This document shows positions 11,401-21,564 of a stretch of 64,000 nucleotides of DNA, piece by piece (positions within the stretch are counted from its first letter, which is position 1; every line of letters starts with the position of its first letter). The DNA comes from Mesorhabditis belari (taxonomy: Eukaryota; Nematoda; Chromadorea; Rhabditida; Rhabditidae). Where the stretch lies: the NCBI GenBank assembly GCA_958450365.1, contig CAUEEP010000731.1, forward strand, positions 1,036,501 to 1,100,500, written 5' to 3'. Both the position numbers and the translations under genes were made by a program. The notes under the pieces are model-generated. The model did no database searches. It was not told the DNA's origin and saw only the letters and a list, made by a program, of their open reading frames with translations.

Positions 11401-12220
11401 TGGTGAGTTTTTCGCAAAATACCGAAAAACCTTGTAGCAATAAAATTAAATTCTAATTCATTGAGGTTGAATTTGTAGGAAAATAAATATAAATATTTAA
11501 ATAGGACATGCCGGTTGGTTTGATTGACTTTGTGGGCGTCAACTTAATACACTTCATTTTGAAACTTGCTTTCAGAAGTTGTTTTTCAAAAGGTTAACAA
11601 AATGAATCTAACATCAAATTTTTGCACAAATAAAATTTAAAATCGTAAGAAAGCTCTTCTCCAGCTGTAGCTTTAGATGAACAAAGGAAATATTGCAGAA
11701 AATTTATTGAAACCTTTCAACAGTCGATTGACCTTACTTGCGGAATTGATTGCCTACAGTTTGAAACTTTGTTTTTTAAAACTTTGAAACTTTGTTTTTT
11801 TAACTGATTAATCAGTGGATTCATTGGATGGTAAACTAGAATTATCTAAACTTTAAAAAGATAAAACGCAAAATCGCTTGCAAAACCAGCTTTTCTCTTT
11901 TAAACAAAACCAGTTAAACTTTTCAATCTCTCTAGTGTTAAATTATAACTAGAATACTGGAAAAGTACTTGTAAAACTTGAAACTTTGTTAAAAAAATTC
12001 CTTGAAACAAGAATTTTCCATTTTAAATCAATATTTCTAGGTATTTATCAAATTATAACGTCAGCCGTTAAACTTGAAGCTTTACATTTGCACCTTTCAG
12101 CCACAAGGCGTGTGCATGTCTCCAATCGCTTTCTCGCTTTTCCTCTCGCTTTCAGCGGCCGTCGTGGCAATGACCTCGGCGATCATCGTGCTGTTAGTGA
12201 AACCGATGAAGAGAATTTGA
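5423..12220 (+). CDS. Cuticlin (ZP-domain cuticle protein), cut-1-like, gene 1
   Basis: Eleven exons: 5423-5483, 6164-6252, 6435-6494, 7026-7148, 7858-7959, 8368-8454, 8814-8912, 9405-9539, 9906-10039, 10456-10543 and 12101-12220. The protein is a secreted cuticle component of the nematode cuticlin family. Visible parts are an N-terminal signal peptide (MGRFLVVFLLYATAVMA), then a ZP domain starting IECGPTSVIINFNTRN, with evenly spaced cysteines and family-typical blocks (VAGIELPFD, YHKWTCDSETTDTFCAVVHS, GCALDKFLLNNLEYPTDLMA). A low-complexity Pro/Thr segment leads to a furin-type cleavage site, RVLKKRS, where ZP proteins are released. A C-terminal membrane segment (AVVAMTSAIIVLLV) and short basic tail follow. 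Exon 8 uses a TTTGAG acceptor rather than TTTCAG. It resembles C. elegans CUT-1 most, but orthology to a given cut gene cannot be decided here. Confidence 0.93.
5467..5628 (+). repeat. Direct repeat, right copy (end of cuticlin exon 1 and intron 1)
   Basis: Partner of 4706-4867. It covers the last codons of the genuine first exon and the first 145 bp of intron 1, including the short tandem GAGCTGTAGA and the TTGTTGTTGGTTGTTG stretch. Confidence 0.8.
7441..7512 (-). pseudogene. tRNA-like sequence, probably a degraded tRNA
   Basis: Read on the - strand it shows an A-box-like stretch (TAACTCGTTGGTAGAGC) and a B-box-like stretch (GGTTCAAATC) at normal spacing. A four-pair anticodon-type stem (CGCT/AGCG) encloses a seven-base loop. 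The acceptor and T stems do not pair, and base 33 of the loop is not T. It is therefore more likely a tRNA relic or tRNA-derived repeat in intron 4 of cuticlin gene 1 than a working gene. Confidence 0.5.
10053..10226. mobile_element. MITE family B (CTACCGTAATC ends)
   Basis: The left half reads CCCCTTTCTACCGTAATCTT and the right half is its near complement. It lies in cuticlin gene 1 intron 9, starting about 13 bp after the donor at 10039. Other copies are at about 21915-22096 and 26706-26905, and broken ones at about 27.0-27.8 kb and 28.9-29.15 kb. Confidence 0.75.
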
Positions 12221-12782
12221 AGATACCGTAGATATCTTCCGTAGATTCAAAGATACCGTAATCCAGTCTCTCGTCTCACCACAGTATCCCAAAATATCCA
12301 GCCAGCCTAACAAAATATCTTTAGACTCAATTGATGAATTTGACAGAATTTGAATTTGACCATTTTGAAACATGATATTTTGAAACATGACATTTTCCCC
12401 GATTTCCGTTTTTCTCCCGTTTTCAGGGTACTTTTTTTAGGTTTAACATGATTTTGCTTATTTATTTATTGATTTTTGAAATATTTTTCAATTTTTGGTG
12501 TGCAATCTGACGCCATAAAGTATTTATTTGCTGAATTCGATTTGAAAGCTTCTTTGTATCAGCATCTTTTTCTAAAAGACACAATTGATAGATACATTTG
12601 AGATAAAAAACTTCTAGTTTCAAAGTTTACATAATAAGAATAATTCTAGTTTAGATAATTCTATCTTCAGATATATCAATTTTCAAAAATCAAATTTCAC
12701 ATTTATTGCACGAATACAAAATCATTGTCTAAAATTAAACAGGAAAAAAGTAAACATGTAATCTAAATATTCAGTTTTTCTG
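12221..12782. other. Spacer between the convergent cuticlin genes
   Basis: No gene is seen in this 560-bp spacer between the two stop codons. It should contain both 3' ends. A clear AATAAA for the - strand gene lies at 12702-12707. No canonical AATAAA is obvious for the + strand gene. Confidence 0.6.
12702..12707 (-). terminator. Poly(A) signal AATAAA of cuticlin gene 2
   Basis: AATAAA on the - strand lies 76 bases after the stop codon of cuticlin gene 2 (stop at 12783-12785), a normal position for a nematode polyadenylation signal. Confidence 0.55.
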
Positions 12783-15700
12783 TTAAAATAGCCGTTCCGA
12801 CTTCTTGACTCGACGATAACAGGCGACTCCGAAGATGAAAAGGAACACGGAAATCGTGGAAATCGCCAGGAAAAACATCAAGACGAGCGCCGGCGAGACG
12901 CACAAATCGAGGCTTTTCTAGAATGCGGATTTACTTTATGGTTTTGCCAAAAGTTTCAATAGACTCAACAAAATGAATAGCTGAAATCGATTCGCCGACC
13001 CTGAAAATCCTTCAACTTCACAGCTAAATCTCTTCTTTTTGTACAAAGCAATTCCAATTTGAAACTCCATAACAATTTTGGAATGATTATAGGTAAGCCT
13101 TGGTGGAAATGGTTACTGACTAGGAAATTTTGAACTCAAGCATCAGTTTTATCCTTTACCTCTAGCCTCCATGCCAAGTCCTCTCGCTCAAAAGCCTTGC
13201 TGAATTGGGAAAAGTTCTGGAAATTTGAATTGAAAGTTGAAATTGAGATTGAAAGTTGAAATTTGAATTGAAAGTTGAATCTTTTTCAATGGTAGCTTGT
13301 TATTGACATTGTAAAATCAAAATTGATGTAGAAATGTAAAAATTTCGGAAACCTCAGAAATGTCGATCGTCGTCAACTCGGCCCTCACGTCCATCGTGTT
13401 CTCGTCGTTGAAAATCGATCTGAAATCGATCTGAAATCGCTTTTCTAAGGAGAATTTAATGAAAATGGTAACAATAACGATTTCTGAACGAGAAAATGAT
13501 TAGTTTGTTGATGAGATGTCAAAAATTGTATGCCAGAGCTAAAGAAGTCGAGCCGATTGGCTTCAATATAACCGACTTGGAACCTTTGAATTTTGAAACA
13601 CAGCTTTTTTTAACTCAGCTTTACCTTTAACTTTAACTCTAACTTGAAAACTTTAGAATTTGAAATTTTTCGTAGGAATTTCTCTTGAATGAGTGTCCTG
13701 AATGAGAAATTTACTTTTAATATCTACTTTTATCTATCTACTTTTAATAAAGAGTATATCTCACTTACCCAACACCCAGCCATTAGTTAACAATCCATTA
13801 AATTAGACTCGTTAAAGTTGAAACTTCACTTTCTAACACGGAAAAATATTTTTGGGGAATCTTTAGTTTCAAGATTCAAGGTATCCATTTCATTCAAGGC
13901 AGTTCCTCTCCTTCAGCTTTTGTACTTTGTGTTCAAATAAACGCCCCCTTTCTGGCACACTCAATTCTTTCATTTCCTCTCGTGACCCCAAATCGTGACT
14001 ATGAGGGGAAAATGGAAGAATTGCAGTTCGCCAGAAGAAGGGTATTTACGAGATTCGGTACACAAAGTACACTAACATGTTTGTTCTAGATTTACCTCTT
14101 TCTCCTCAACAATCGAATTCCCTTTGGGGTGGTGGTGCTAAGCGTTGGTTGAGCGGCTGGCGGTTTTGCCCCAATCGGTGTCTCCGGTGGTTCTTCTTTG
14201 GCCAAGGCTCCAAAGCCCTAAATGCAAATCTAATTATTTGATGTGTTTTTATCCAAATAGACCCCGAGAACTTTGAAATCTTGAAATCTTTTTCTCTTTC
14301 AAGCTCACCTGTGGCTCCTGGCACTCAGGTCTTTGGCATTCTGCATTTGGTTCCTTGATTGTGATCGTTATCTGAAAGATTTACAAAATCCTTAGGAAAC
14401 TCTCTTTATTATTTCACCATCTTTGAATTGCTAAATGATAGTGAAATCCTTTTGATTGTATTTATCAACCAGCTAGCATTCTACTAATAAAACTCTCCAT
14501 TAAGGAATTCCTTTCCTTTGAAAATTCAAAATTTCTCCTGTAATCTGGCTTAAATTGAATTGATCATTATTATTAAGATTCTAATCTTTTCTAATCTAAT
14601 CTTTACAATGATATTCAAAGTTAAAGGAAGGTAGATTATTTTCAAATCTTTTTTAATTATCTTACTTTCTCTAATAGTAGTGCACGCCGGCGAGCCGAGT
14701 TGGTGACTATTTTACAGTTTCCAAGCTTTCACAAAAGCTCAACACGCAAATCCCCCACTAGATCTGATCGTCAGCTACATTTTCCGACCCCACATCGATA
14801 GGTTCTGATAAGCGGTTCTCGAGATTTCGAGCAATTTAGGCGACGCTCAGGGTGCACGATTATTAGAGAAAATACGATAATTTTACCTACTAAACCACCA
14901 GTCATGTGTTGAAAAATTGAAATGAAATCAATGCTCAAATAATTTATATTTGATCACAATGTTATAGCTATAGTTTTAGTCTGCTTTTATTTTGTAAAGC
15001 GGTAGTTTTAACATTGTGCCACTTTAAGATATTGCTACGTATTTATGATAAAATCAATTCTACTATGCTAAAACCATTCAAAAGTGGGCTGTCCTTTGAA
15101 AATAGTGAAATCGAATTATGATCCTGGGCTTACACGTGCAGCTTTTTGGTGAGCAACTTCAGTTTTCGACTTTAAAACACTTTACTATTTGATCAGCAAG
15201 TTAACTAGCTGATTAATTGAAACCAATTAAGAACAAGCCTACTCAAGAGACTTTGAACCATATACTTTGAAACTCGCAAAACAAAAACCCATTTCGAAGA
15301 GTGAATTCTGCTCTTATAAAAAGCATCCAAATTTTGCTTTCAAAACTCTTTTCCTGTGATTTTACCTGACACTGATAGAAGAGCTGACTCCTGTCCGCAT
15401 ACTTGTAAACGTGAGCCTCTTGTCCGGCCATCAAATCGGTCGGATACTCCAAATTGTTCAACAGGAATTTATCCAAAGCACAGCCCTCCTCGTTGAGAAT
15501 CTCAAATGGGAAATTGGAAATAGGAAATGGGCTGGAATTGGCATTTCGGCAAAGTGATGGGTCATACGCATTGGCTAGATCTATTTGACTGTGACTTCAT
15601 TGGAAATGGGAATTGCTGGAATTGGGATTTCGGCAAAGTGGAACAGGGTCAAAAATGCGTCCCTTAGTTAGTAATTTTTGGCTATTACCCCATCTAAATT

Positions 15701-18700
15701 GCAACATCCATTTTTCGTTACAAAAAAGAGTGCTCTTGAAGCTTCAAAAGTCCTTTTCTACTTAGGTTCAAGGTTCTAGATCTGCCGAAAATAATTGTAA
15801 CTAAAAATGCTGAAATTGCAAAGAGGTTTTCAGTCTTTTACGTCCTTTTTAGTCCGTCCTCTTTCCTGAAATATTGACGATTTTCAATCGTTTACTCCTC
15901 GTTTAGATTGAAACATCTCATTTTTAGTCTTTGTTATTTAAATTATTTATTATATTTGAGCTAGCTCTAGCTATCCTCAAATTTCTATAGAACTTAAAAA
16001 CAGTGTTTTATCCGCTTCTGACGTCATTAAGCTTTTCTTAGTTTAAATCTATTAATTAAAGCATTCAGTAGCTTTTAAAATGCCTAGATTTTACTATGCT
16101 ACAGCGTTAGAACCTACCGTAAATACTGTAATAGTACCCCATCCCCCTCGTACAGTCGCGTAGTCGCAAAAGTTTTTTAGTATTTCATTTTTTTCAAAGC
16201 GCCCGTACTTTCAAAAAATGCGTCTTCGGTATCAAAAAATAGCCCTGAATTTCAGCTATTTTTGATACCTAAGCGCACATTGTACCATAAACCAGTGTCG
16301 AGAAAAACGCGTTCAAAACTAGACTACGCAACGCTCCGCCCCGTCATTATGGGGGTAGGGTACTATTACAGTATTTACGGTATCTATAAATCTACTTTTA
16401 AAAACTGAAAAGGATGAATTATTTGAAATTTTGATAAAATTAAGCAATTCGGTGATAAACTCAGCGAAGGCAATGGCCGGATTGGCCCGTTCTATCTGAC
16501 TGTCATATCATCTAGTTTGAAACTTTAGTTTTTTTCCGGAGTCAAAACATTTAAATGTACAGAAACTGAGTCGGAAATGTAAATAGATTCTAATTCAAAG
16601 AATTATTTCAAAATTTGAAGCCCTAGATGAATTCCCTTTACCTGAATAGTGTCCCCATTGCCATCATCAACTGTACACGAGTGAACGATCGCGCAGAAAG
16701 TGTCCGTCGTTTCTGAGTCGCACGTCCATTTGTGGTAGACCTGAAAGAATGATAGTTGAGATTGACAAATTGACAAATTTAGAGTCCGATTTAAATTGGA
16801 CTGCAAATTTGTCAATTTGTCAATACCCAAGTTTTTTTTTGGAGTTGTATCGTTTGAATCTAAATGAATGACAATCGGCTGACCTGTTGCCCGATATTTG
16901 CGAATTGAATCGGCTCCCCAGCTGGCCCACCATCCAGAATCTCGTATTTACAAATTGGCATCGGGACAAGCTAAAAAAAGAAATTTTTAGCATTCTAATC
17001 ATAAAATTTGAAGAAACCTGCGTTTGAAAAGCGGTCGTCATCTCGGAAACCTCCAATTGAGTGGAAACAGTTTTGTCGGCTTCCATGTAAAAGCACTGAA
17101 TCCGATACGCACGATCCACCTGGAATTCAGAAAAATTGAAAAAGAAAAGCTTTTATCATTAAAGGCAATTATTGAAGCAAGTATTTTCTTATGTCAATTT
17201 CTTATGTTAAAATTTCGAGCGAGAAACTGATCCGGAATTCTTTGAAGCATCGGTTTAGTTTTGGTGAGTACTTGTAGGTAAATCGAAACGCTTGTGATAA
17301 GGAAAAGTTTTTGATAAAGATCTTGAAGTAGTGAATCTATTAGGTGAAAATCAAGATCAAATAAGTAAAATCAAATTTTTTTTTGGGTTGTCCAGTTATG
17401 AATGCGCGTTTTTACTATTTTGTAAATTTCTCAAGATATCGAACAGATGTATATGAGTGTTATATATCATTCGAAAGCTGAAGATCTCCTCTACATTTTG
17501 GAATAAAAAAAAGTTTTTGAATTCATTCAACTTTTTGGGAAATCGACTGCCTCAAAGGGAGAGGTCATTTTCGAAAAAACCGATTCCAGCTTAGCTATTC
17601 CTCAAGTTTTATGGTGCAAAATAACCGCCCAGAAAAGTAAAGATGCTCTGAAATTGTTATATTTTAAAAAAAAGTTGTATTAATATATCTATTGGCCAAA
17701 CATCAAACGGTTAACTCAATTTGAGCGGAGCCAAAACTTGATCCAAAGGCACCCTTCCATTTTTTGGCCACCTCTTCTTCTGTGCAGTCAATTTGCCCAA
17801 AAGCTGAACAAATTCAAAAACTTTTAATATCAAAATGTAGAGGAGATCTTCAGCTTTCGAATAATACTCATTTATATCTTTTTCTTGATTTCGGTATCTT
17901 GAGAAATTTACAAAATAGTAAAAAACGCGCATTCATAACTGGACAACCCAATATTTGTCTTTTTAAGAGTAGGAATCACACGTAAATTAAAATTGAGTTA
18001 ACGAAAGGGATCCCAAACATTTTGAAACTTGGTTTTAGTGGCTTAAGTATTTTTGTTTTGTTGGCTAAGATTTGGAAACAATTGTTTAGAGTTGGACGTT
18101 TCGAGCAAAGAATTCGTGTTGTCAAAGTTGAAACTCTGACTCGTTTGAATGAGAATTTGCAATTGGTAAAGAGCCTGCAAGTTTTAGTCAAAATTTTGAG
18201 TTCTCTGAACTTAGAATAAATGAATTTTGAACCTTTGTGACGAATTGCGGATGGAAAGAGATGACAATGGTGGTGGCGACAAAAATCCCCTTTGGATTGA
18301 GTGATCGAGTTCGGGCAACGTTGCACGCATCGAACGGGAGCTCGATGCCGGCTACCTGAAAGTTTGAAATGAGATTACAATTTGCAAAAAAAGAATTCAG
18401 ATTCAAGCAAAAAAAATCAGAGTTTCAAAGTTCTGAGTTAGAAACTGTTCAGCCTTTAACTAATAACAGGCGCGAAATAATAACAGCTAAACAGCTAACA
18501 GCTAAACAAAGCTAAAGCTTATTTTCAAGATCAGATAAGAAAAGATTCGCTTAAAATAAAGACATTCTGAAGTTCAAGTTTCAACTTGGTTAGAATGACT
18601 TGACTACTTGGACAGCTAATGGTCGACGACGGTTGATCCCATTTTCTGGCGCACTCAATTCTTCCATTTCCGTCGATGGCACGTCCATTGCGGGGGGGAT

Positions 18701-19412
18701 AGAAGAATTGAGTGCGCTAGAAATGTGGTGTTTACAAGATTTGGAGAGCACAAAGTACAAGAAAGGGAATTAGACGTTGACCCAAGTCAGCTTTGACTGA
18801 AGTTGATATCTTATACTAGATCTTGAAACTAAGAATTTCCAATCCAAACCTGTCTTCCATTTTCATCATTCCTGCATCCATCTTGCTCATAAAAACCCTT
18901 CACATAAACATGTCCATCAAAAACATTTCTCGTGTTGAAATTGACAAGGACTGAGGTAGGTCCACACTCGATTTCCGGGTCACCCTCAACGCCGTTGTCT
19001 GGAAATTTGCTACAGTACTGCTACAGTACTAAAATTTGATTCATGTTTCACTACAGTACCCTAGGAATGCTTCATTTGCTTCAATTTGCTACAGTACTGT
19101 AGCTTCAGCTTGAATATCATTAGTTTTAATTGAAGAATTTAAAAGATTGTTTCTTCTTGAAATCTTGATTCTTGATTAAAATTCGAATTCTCCACAGAAA
19201 CCGCTAAAATTGCAACTCGACTTTCTAAGCCTAATCTTAAAAATGCTTTAAGACTTTTAAAATCAACTTTTTCTTTTGTTTTGCTTTACTTTAAAGTTTA
19301 AAATTTTGATATTTTGATATAAACCTATCGGAATGGCGAGAATCTGCTCTGAAAATACAGCCAATAGAAGGATTCGGTGCGCGATTGAGAAATTTCTCCA
19401 ACTCCTTGCCAT
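12783..19412 (-). CDS. Cuticlin (ZP-domain cuticle protein), cut-1-like, gene 2
   Basis: Eleven exons in - strand order: 19412-19325, 18998-18850, 18355-18233, 17119-17018, 16970-16884, 16740-16642, 15500-15366, 14371-14309, 14217-14096, 13419-13353 and 12917-12783. It is a close paralogue of the cuticlin gene at 5423-12220, facing it tail to tail. It has a signal peptide (HRILLLAVFSEQILA), a ZP domain with the same cysteine spacing, a furin-type site RLLRRKRS, and a C-terminal membrane segment (ALVLMFFLAISTISVFLFIF) with a basic tail. The equivalents of exons 2 and 3 of gene 1 are one exon here, and the linker exon 9 is split in two. The start at 19412 is chosen because a TTTTCAG acceptor lies two bases upstream. 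Exon 10 has two tandem acceptors 11 bases apart; only the inner one keeps the frame. Confidence 0.93.
13917..14073. mobile_element. MITE family C
   Basis: An inverted pair around CTTTCTGGCACACTCAATTC and its complement, bounded by TACTTTGTG and CACAAAGTA. It lies in the intron between exons 9b and 10 of cuticlin gene 2, ending about 20 bp from the exon at 14096. Confidence 0.75.
14661..14880. mobile_element. Diverged family E MITE
   Basis: It matches the element at 190-400 over most of its length (shared blocks such as CCCCACTAGATCTGATC and GATAAGCGGTTCTCGAGATT), with eroded ends. It lies in an intron of cuticlin gene 2. Confidence 0.7.
16115..16382. mobile_element. MITE family F (TACCGTAAATACTG ends)
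   Basis: The ends are TACCGTAAATACTGTAATAG and its complement, flanked by TA. The second copy is at 60237-60533. Inside are a GC-richer CCCATCCCCCTCGTACAG block and a short hairpin around AATAGCCCTGAATTTCAGCT. Confidence 0.8.
17383..17951. mobile_element. Long inverted-repeat element, family G
   Basis: A 569-bp element with ends TTGGGTTGTCC / GGACAACCCAA and long imperfect arms. A second copy is at 42743-43315. It lies in intron 3 of cuticlin gene 2. No transposase frame is seen, so it is probably a non-autonomous mariner/Tc1-type element moved in trans. Confidence 0.8.
18640..18755. mobile_element. MITE family C
   Basis: Inverted halves around TCTGGCGCACTCAATTCTTC, right edge GAGAGCACAAAGTACA. 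It lies about 95 bp from exon 2 of cuticlin gene 2. Confidence 0.75.
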
Positions 19413-19424
19413 TTCTGAAAATGT
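19413..19424 (-). promoter_or_regulatory. Trans-splice acceptor of cuticlin gene 2
   Basis: On the - strand CATTTTCAG is followed by AA and then the start codon ATG. An acceptor this close to the start, with no usable upstream exon in view, is typical of spliced-leader addition and fixes the start used here. Confidence 0.55.
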
Positions 19425-19644
19425 CAACGATTTTTCGAGGTTCAAGATTTCAGCTTTAGCTCTTTATCGAAAGTTTTAGCCTTATCAAAAAAGAAAATGA
19501 TCTGAAAATGAAAACAAGATGTTTTTGCTAGTATTTAGCTCAACAAAGCATTGTATTTTTTGGCGAAGAAGAATGTAAAACGGAAAAAGGAATAATTCAT
19601 TGAGTACATTCCATTTTCTAAAAGGCATCGTATTTCAAACAAAC

Positions 19645-19836
19645 TACCGTAATTCACCGGCCATTTTCTTCTTCTTATCAGCGCAATTTTGATGTTATTG
19701 ACTGAAGAATCGATTTGGTATCATTAACTGATTTTAACTATTTAATTTGAATCATTAACTGATACCAAATCGATTCCTCAGTCAATAACATCAAAATTGG
19801 GCTCATCGAATGAAAACTGAAAGCTAGATTACGATA
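19645..19836. mobile_element. MITE family D (ACTACCGTAAT ends)
   Basis: The ends are ACTACCGTAATTCACC and its complement, with an inner hairpin around TCGATTTGGTATCATTAACT. Other copies lie at 25243-25377, about 36176-36324 and about 44871-44998. Confidence 0.75.
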
Positions 19837-21564
19837 GTTTTGATTGAAAATAGGTGACTTTTAGAAAAAGGACTGGGCGAGGGGAACAGATTTTAGTATT
19901 GGTTCATTTTTGTCTTGTTTATGGTTAGACTAGCTTCCAAAACCTTATTTAATTTGAAACTTAGTTCAGATTCTGATAATAAAGGAGTAAATCAACTGAC
20001 AATGAGAACAATTGGCTATTCAGCGAGCTATTCAAAAACTTATCCAATCAGGCTCTTTTTGAAATTCTAAAAAAGACTCTTAGTCTAAAGATCTAAAGAA
20101 TCAAAAGCTTTTGCTTCAAGCCAAGCGACTCTTCTCTTTGCACTAAGGATTGCGCTCTTTGCACTAAGGATGATCAATTTGTGGTAAGGATTACTGTAAA
20201 GGTGTTACTAGGGAGTAAAGTTACCGTAGAAATCTCGAATTTGACTAGGGGTTGGTGTAGGGAGAGTAGTGTAGCTAAAGACAAAGGAATTACTGTAAAG
20301 AGGCAATGGATAAGTTTTGCAGTAGGATTAAAAAATTGGAAAGCTTGAGCTTGAAAGTGGAGATTCGAAAAATGGTTGTGTCGCTGAAAGAAAAGTGATT
20401 GCCCAATAGAATAAAGCGAGCACAGGCTCTTTTACCAAAAAAAAACGGCAAAGACGACTCGTTTTATCCACTCATTTTCAGGAAAAAAACACACACAGAC
20501 GACTCATTATTAGATGGGGCTATTGGCTCTAGACAAGAAGATAATGACAAAGATGATGATGAAGATGAGATCTTCTAGAGTGGCGGACAGTGGCGGACAT
20601 TCTGGGGAAACCGGTGATGATGCTGGGGGAAAGCGTTGGATTCAATCCGCAAATCTGAATGAGTAAAAGACATTTGAAAGTCCATAACTTTGTCTGTACT
20701 GCTAGACTTTAACTTTTTGCATAATTTGAAGATAGAAGATACTTTAGGCTTTCGAATGGATCTCGTTTTATATTTTCAATTGATCTGGAGATCGCACCGT
20801 GTTTCAAGCAAGTCCTTTTTTTCAATCCCTTTCCGAACTTTGCTCCAATCAGATGACTTGAACTTTTTCAAAGGAAAGGAAAGCTGAAAAGGACAAAGTT
20901 TTTTTTGAAAAGAAAAGACGAATGCCGAGGAAATTGAGGCTTCCGGTCTTTTCAGAGAAGATCGGATGACCCGAAAATGCTTTGCAAATTTGCTTGCTTT
21001 GTAAATTTTTCGCGATTTCTTTGAAAACTTTTCTAAAGAGGAGATTTTCAAAGGTTTTGTTTGGAAAATCACATTTCTTAGGGAATTTTTTGCCCTATTA
21101 CGTAAGGATTTTGTTATTTTTGTTAAAACGGGTTTATTTTTGAACAATTTACATCCCAATAAATCTAATCTGATTAAGATTTTTTGCCTTTGGCTATTAG
21201 AACTCTTCATCTTTGGTAGTATTAGATTTTCTCGAGAAACGTTCACTCCGATAAGCTTGGAAATAAGGATTTAGCATCTAGATTAGCATTCTTGGCCTTG
21301 ATCATTGAACAAACCTTTTTTTGACCTTTTTGATCTCCGGATTCGTTGAAAACTTATAATTGTTGCTTTGAGTGTCAACTTAGAGTACATTCACAGCTCT
21401 GTCTTTCACTTCAACTTGTTTTAGCCAAATTTCAGTCTGCTAACTTAGTGAAAAAAAGCGTGTTTCAAAGTGCTTGAGATTTGAGTTAAGATAAAAAGTC
21501 CAATCTTCTTCTCATATCTCCAATCTCAAAAATTTATCGATCTTCCATTCATTTAATCAACAAC

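Larger units (their letters stand above)
19413..21564. other. Intergenic stretch upstream of cuticlin gene 2
   Basis: It holds the cuticlin gene 2 promoter side (not resolved into sites), a palindromic element at 19645-19836, and the 3' flank of the asparaginase gene. A GC-richer block at about 20440-20690 (GACGACTC repeats, GATGATGATGAAGATGAG, GTGGCGGAC twice) looks constrained but no consistent exon can be built from it. A 156-codon open frame on the - strand at 20776-21246 is Lys/Ser-rich, has no recognisable domain, and is not accepted as a gene. Confidence 0.45.

Noticed and set aside
11087..11437. 116-codon open frame on the + strand
   Set aside because: Lies within the last intron of cuticlin gene 1 with no family signal and contains the dispersed GTTTCAA motif.
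20776..21246. 156-codon open frame on the - strand
   Set aside because: Lys/Ser-rich, no domain, no splice context, AT-rich like the surroundings; probably chance.
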